Below are positions 20,993 to 25,071 of a DNA stretch of 25,071 nucleotides, piece after piece. The notes below the pieces were generated by a model. That model saw only the letters and a program-made list of their open reading frames with translations. It searched no databases and was not told the DNA's origin. The stretch comes from Oehlia diaphana (Eukaryota > Glomeromycota > Glomeromycetes > Glomerales > Glomeraceae), in assembly GCA_003833135.1 (NCBI GenBank), contig QZLH01000278.1, positions 1 through 25,071 of the forward strand. The letters run 5' to 3'. Every line of letters starts with the position of its first letter. Position 1 is the first letter of the stretch. A program made the translations under genes and the position numbers.

Positions 20993-21612
20993 TTTTGCAT
21001 GACGTAATAGACCGGAAATATCTATATTGCATTGTTTTAAAAATTGATTTTGTACTATTGGTATTTTTACTTAATAAAAAACTAAAATAAAAAAGGAAAA
21101 GAGTATTTTATTATTAATAAGTTTGTTATTGGATACTTTGATTAATTGTATATACTCTCATTTTTTTGCTAACCGCAGTACATTTACAAATTTATTAGAA
21201 TAATGCTAGTAATTATACAAAAGTAAAAAACTATAAAACTAAACTAATATTATTAATTTGTAAACCATTCGTCAATCCTCTATGGGACCCCACGTGTGCA
21301 CTCAAGTAGGTGACGTTTGAAATGCGCCATCTTAACAAATTGCCCTGATGTCTACACCTGGTAGATTACAAGACCCATTACACTGCAACTTGCATCCATT
21401 GGAGATTAGGTCAGTTAGGCAGTTAATTATGGTTGATGGTTGACTGGAGTGACATATATCTATTTGACCCACCTGTATATAGAGGAAGTAGGAGTTGATG
21501 ATATTTTAATAGCCAGCTTCTTGTTCAGCATGTCCAAACATATTTGTGGAATGTGTTGTGAATAGGCAAACTATCTTCCCAGCAATGTCTTTAGAGGATT
21601 TGCCTGAAGTAT
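20993..21612. other. intergenic, AT-rich then less AT-rich stretch
   Basis: Up to about 21250 this is ordinary AT-rich 3-prime flank. From about 21270 to 21612 the base composition is clearly richer in G+C than its surroundings, including a CACGTG at about 21291, but every frame is closed within tens of codons. It may be a decayed gene or transposon fragment into which the next element inserted. Confidence 0.4.
21602..21612 (+). repeat. 11-b target-site duplication, left copy
   Basis: GCCTGAAGTAT, identical to 22287-22297 on the other side of the inverted-repeat element. Confidence 0.75.
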
Positions 21613-22286
21613 CCATTTCCAGATTCAACCAGATAAACCTGGATAAATTTTTTTTTTAGGTATCCAGATAATTACGGTTTTTACCCAGATAAATATCTGG
21701 ATAAAAAATGGTAAGATTAACCCAGATAAAAAAAAAATTTTTTTTAAAAAATTTTTCATATATTTTTAAATAAGTTAAATACTATAATTCAATTTTGTAA
21801 ATTCATATCATATAAAGGCTAGATTTTACTTTAAAGATATAAAAATATATTTTTTTATTATTTTTAATTATTCATTAACTACAAGGAAAAAATTTTAAAT
21901 TATACCACAGATTTGTTGCATAATTTGAATATAAAATTTTAAATTCGCAGCAATTATTATTAAATTTATAGTTCAGCATATATAATATAGTAAATATTAT
22001 GTAGTATTTATTTATTTTAGTTAGGGCTTAAGACTAGATTAACTGTAATTTAAATAATAAACGTTACATATTAAATTAATTAAATGCATATATTAAATTA
22101 AATGAATGTCATAAATTTTATTTATTAAAAATGATCTATAGTAAAAAAAAATTTTGATAATTTATCCAGATTTCAGTTTCTATCTGGATATATTTGGATT
22201 TTTATCTGAGTCAGATAATCTGGATAGAAACTGGATATTTTTTTTAATTTATCTGGATGACAGTTTCTGCCCAGATCAAAACAGTA
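21613..22286. mobile_element. Mutator-like non-autonomous element (MITE)
   Basis: A 674-b segment bounded by perfect 11-b direct repeats. Both ends are packed with degenerate copies of TATCCAGATAA or its reverse: about six in 21630-21735 and about seven in 22165-22277. Together they form long imperfect terminal inverted repeats around an AT-rich, non-coding core. Target duplications of 8-11 b and long, internally repetitive ends are typical of Mutator-like elements. No transposase frame is present, so it would be non-autonomous. The outermost ends align poorly, so the exact termini are less sure than the duplication. Confidence 0.65.
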
Positions 22287-22297
22287 GCCTGAAGTAT
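22287..22297 (+). repeat. 11-b target-site duplication, right copy
   Basis: GCCTGAAGTAT, matching the left copy exactly. Confidence 0.75.
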
Positions 22298-23111
22298 GTT
22301 ATTTTTATTTTGGATAAAATAGTATTAGAAATAAAGGCTTATGTTAATTTATTATATTCAAAAATGAAATAGTAGCATATTTTGAATGTTTCTCAATGTG
22401 TTTTATATTCTTTTCTATAACTTCCTGCTCTATTAAAGTGAAACCTTATTTAGTCCTCTTACAGATGATTAAGGTTGATATTGATTTGTCTTCTTTTGCA
22501 TAAGATAAGCAAAGTAGTTAATTATAAGCATTATTTTTTATGTGTAAATTTATTAACCATAGGAAATAGGTTATTCAAACACTTAATAAAATAAATAAAT
22601 TGGTTATTAATATAAAATGAAAACTAGTTTAAAGATATTTTTATAATCTTATTAATTTTTATAATTAGTTTTTTTTAAAACTAGTTTTTTATTTTTTTAA
22701 TTTGTTAAATATAAAAACTTATGTCAGCACTTTTATTAATAAAAATTGCGCATAAAATATCTAAAATTAGATTTAGCTAAAATACCTATTCATTTATCGC
22801 TGTTTTTGAATTACTGTAATCAGGTGATTTGTCAATCAATTAAAATTAAATGTCAAAAATACTGAAAACAACAGAAAACAATAAAAATAATACATATTTA
22901 CACTACTAAAGACACAAAAAACTAATTTTACAACTATTTTTTTTTAAAAAAAAATATTTATTCCCTCTTCATTTTATTTAGAAAGTGGTTTTAAGACACT
23001 TTAATTTAGAATATAAATACTACATAAACTGAGTAAAAAGTTTTTTTTCCATTTCTTTTATTTATTAACTATTTCTAACTGATTTTTAGAACCTCCAGAC
23101 TTTAAGAATAT

Positions 23112-23139
23112 TTCTATTTAAATATTAATATAAATAGAA
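23112..23139. repeat. AT-rich palindrome
   Basis: Arms TTCTATTTA and TAAATAGAA are exact reverse complements with a 10-b AT core. Sequence on either side shows weak further inverted similarity (for example TTTTTCCATTT words), so this could be the centre of a decayed inverted-repeat element. Confidence 0.5.
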
Positions 23140-23320
23140 GTTAAGAAATCTTTAAAGAAACACTATCCTCTACCTAAGAAACCAAAGATTTAAAATAAAA
23201 AAAATTAGTTAACGAATAAAAAAATAGTTAAAAATGGAAAAATAGATAGAAATAATAAAATAAAATAAAAAAGTGTTACCTCTTACTTGGTATAAGTCGG
23301 TAAGAGTCTTTAGAATCTTT

Positions 23321-23374
23321 AGGAATCAGTTTTAAGGAATCAGTTTTTAGGAATCAGTTTTAGGAATCAGTTTA
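23321..23374 (+). repeat. 13-14 b tandem repeat, four copies
   Basis: AGGAATCAGTTTTA-type units begin at 23321, 23335, 23349 and 23362. The copies differ only in the length of the T/A spacer. Confidence 0.85.
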
Positions 23375-23716
23375 TAAGCTGTAGCAAAAACTAAAAGACA
23401 AATAATAAAAAAATATTAACAAAGGTTATATAATGATGGTTTAGCATTACACAGATCAAATGATAATTATGATATTTATAGTAAAACATGATTTTATTTT
23501 TGTAGTCTTAAAATCAATTTTTATTTTATTATAAAATTGATCGCTTATCACAGTAATTTGAAAATGGCGATAATATAAAAATTAATTCAGATATAAATTT
23601 GCATAGCAAAAAAAAAAAAATTATTATTTAATATTAATTATTATTAAATTTTTTCTTATAGGCATTCTTTTTAATAATCCAATTAATTAATTTTGAATCT
23701 GCCGTATATCACGGGC

Positions 23717-23744
23717 CATAGTACCCCCTATGCATAGTACCCCC
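23717..23744 (+). repeat. direct repeat of CATAGTACCCCC
   Basis: Two copies, at 23717 and 23733, 16 b apart. C runs are rare in this AT-rich flank. This could be a remnant of a transposon end, but no matching inverted copy is seen in the window. Confidence 0.6.
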
Positions 23745-23953
23745 CTTGAAAAATTTCATAGAATTGTATAATACTCAGGGGGATATTTTACAATTATCTT
23801 GTAATCCAGTGATCAGATTTGAGCCATCTTTTTTTTGTTTGATAGTACTTATTGAGCTCTTCAAAATAAAAAAATGATCATTCAAATTAGACTGGTAGAT
23901 TGTGAGATATTCACAAAAAATGGAATTTTTAGGCTTTATTTAGTACCTGGAAG

Positions 23954-24189
23954 CAGTGTTGTCACAGGACAATGTCTAGAACATGTTACACAAAAAGAAA
24001 TAAGAACCCTCTCAATATTTTACTATGATAACCTTTGTTCGATACTTAGCAAAAATGTTTAGCATCCAATTATGCATAAACATATATAATTTTTGTCAAG
24101 TTTTTTTAATTACAGAAGAGTACGGATAGAGTGTAAACATGTCCGGGACAACCAAAAAAAGCTGCGGACATCAAAAATGTACAACACTG
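23954..24189. mobile_element. decayed hAT-like MITE
   Basis: Starts CAGTGTTGT and ends ACAACACTG, a 9-b perfect terminal inverted repeat. A second inverted pair lies inside: ACATGTTACAC at 23981 and GTGTAAACATGT at 24131. The 8-b flanks are CCTGGAAG (left) and CCTGGGAG (right), an imperfect target duplication. An 8-b duplication and CAGTG-type ends are typical of hAT elements. At 236 b with no transposase it is non-autonomous; the mismatch suggests age. Confidence 0.6.
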
Positions 24190-24197
24190 CCTGGGAG

Positions 24198-24970
24198 TAC
24201 AGAGTTAAACTCCCAATTTTTGCAAGATACCTGGAGTACTGTAGCTCGCTATATACGGTAATTGATTTCTTTTTTAAGATTTTTAAATTAAAATTATAAT
24301 TACTATATTCTTGAATAATTAATTAAATATATATTTTGCAAATTTTAGTAAATCAATTAATGCTACGTTTGGAAGTATGTAAATTTTTTATTATAATAAA
24401 AAGTATTTTAAAAAATTATTTACATATGTTCCTTAAATAAAATTAGAATATTTAAATAGTAAATTTAAAAAAAAGAAATACTATATATAAAGTAAAGCTC
24501 TGAATAGGTCAGTTTAATGTAGTTTTTTCTGATTTGAGTAAGAACTAAAACTAAATGAAAACTGAATCAAAACTGTTCAGTTCAGTTCAGTTCTATCCAA
24601 TTTTAAGAAAAAATGTGAAAATTGAAATAACTCAGTAACCAGTAATTGTATAAAGATAAGCAATAGCTTATTAGAATTATCTCTTCAAAATATGTTAAAT
24701 AGTAATAAGCTCATCTCTCTAACTTTAATATATCTCGAGATAATCAATGCTAAGCATTTTTTAAGAAACTAGCACTAGAATCGTATTTATTGATCCTAGA
24801 GAAATAATCTTAGCATCATTCAATAGGTCATAATAAGATGTATCTAATGAGCCTTTTTCATCTTTTTATGATCACTACATGATGAGTTATTTCAATTTTC
24901 ACATTTTTTTAAATTTTCAAATGTCAAAAAATAAAAATTCTGATCTAAGATATAACTAGTGCTCCGAAAA
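24198..24970. other. AT-rich intergenic region
   Basis: No gene recognised. Contains a short GTTCA tandem run at 24575-24593 within a longer AACTGAA/AACTAAA-rich stretch, possibly transposon subterminal debris. Confidence 0.45.
24575..24593 (+). repeat. GTTCA microsatellite
   Basis: Nearly four tandem copies of a 5-b unit, following several related AACTRAA words. Confidence 0.7.
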
Positions 24971-25060
24971 AAATCTGATCTGATCAGATTTGATCCGAAT
25001 CTGATCCGTCAGACTCGGATCAAATTAATTGTATTTGATCTGCAGTTCGGATTCAGATCA
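24971..25060. repeat. GATCTGATC-type repeat cluster at the window edge
   Basis: Multiple overlapping copies and inverted copies of TCTGATC, GATCAGA, GATCCGA and TCGGATC within 90 b. This resembles the repetitive end of the Mutator-like element described at 21613, but with a different core word. It is cut off by the window end. Confidence 0.55.
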
Positions 25061-25071
25061 AAAAAATTTTT

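Larger units (their letters stand above)
22298..23716. other. AT-rich intergenic region without recognised genes
   Basis: Very AT-rich, with frequent A and T runs and short closed frames. It includes a 28-b near-palindrome at 23112-23139 and a 13-14 b tandem repeat at 23321-23374. Probably decayed repeats. Confidence 0.5.

Noticed and set aside
21602..22297. CRISPR-like array because of repeated TATCCAGATAA words
   Set aside because: The units are degenerate, unevenly spaced and in both orientations, and the DNA is eukaryotic. Transposon ends explain them.
22915..23280. Large inverted-repeat element centred on the palindrome at 23112
   Set aside because: Beyond the 9-b arms the similarity between sides is weak and explainable by AT-rich composition. 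No target duplication was found.
24110..24270. Possible 5S rRNA-like or structured RNA stretch (small hairpins GGGAGT/ACTCCC and ATGTCCG/CGGACAT, and ATACC..CTGTAG words)
   Set aside because: The 5S-like words are in the wrong order and no full 5S outline can be drawn. Much of the symmetry is explained by the hAT-like element ending at 24189.
23874..24299. Two open frames of 62 and 68 codons
   Set aside because: No recognisable protein pattern, and both overlap the ends of the inverted-repeat element at 23954-24189.

Overview
The window looks like nuclear DNA of an early-diverging fungus, most likely a Glomeromycotina (Rhizophagus-type) arbuscular mycorrhizal fungus. This is an inference from four things: very AT-rich DNA with long poly-A/T runs, intron-dense genes with short (about 50-100 b) GT-AG introns, fungal-type conserved proteins, and a repeat-rich flank full of small inverted-repeat elements. 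No tRNA, rRNA or CRISPR array was recognised. All gene models were spliced by hand: exon borders were chosen to keep phase and to reproduce conserved family motifs. They are predictions.

Layout, left half. A 78-b poly-A/T block opens the window. It is followed by a two-finger SFP1-like C2H2 protein (113-637, +), CTU2/NCS2 for tRNA 2-thiolation (1753-3923, +, 9 exons), and a converging NTF2-like protein (4079-4927, -). Next comes a SANTA-domain M18BP1/KNL2 centromere-licensing protein (5272-7607, -), divergent from ERO1 (7900-10205, +, 10 exons). TRAPPC6/Trs33 follows (10416-11309, +), converging on histone H2A.Z (11885-12910, -).

Layout, right half. MSH2 (13755-18691, +) has 29 coding exons and encodes about 932 aa. 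It converges on a UTP16/NOL7-like nucleolar protein (18816-19721, -), which shares a 102-b divergent promoter with a PTH1-type peptidyl-tRNA hydrolase (19824-20992, +). From about 21 kb to the right edge I see no credible gene. That stretch holds AT-rich DNA and transposon-like debris: a Mutator-like non-autonomous element with an 11-b target duplication, a decayed hAT-like element with an imperfect 8-b duplication, short tandem repeats, and the edge of another repeat cluster.

The genes are mostly single-copy housekeeping functions: tRNA thiolation, oxidative folding in the ER, vesicle tethering, chromatin, mismatch repair, ribosome biogenesis and tRNA recycling. The points of most interest are the M18BP1/KNL2 protein with a CENP-C-like motif after its SANTA domain, an H2A.Z with a long lysine-poor N-tail, a pair of ACGCGT (MCB) sites just upstream of MSH2, an excess of CACGTG near gene starts, and three small transposon-like elements, one of them inside an M18BP1 intron.
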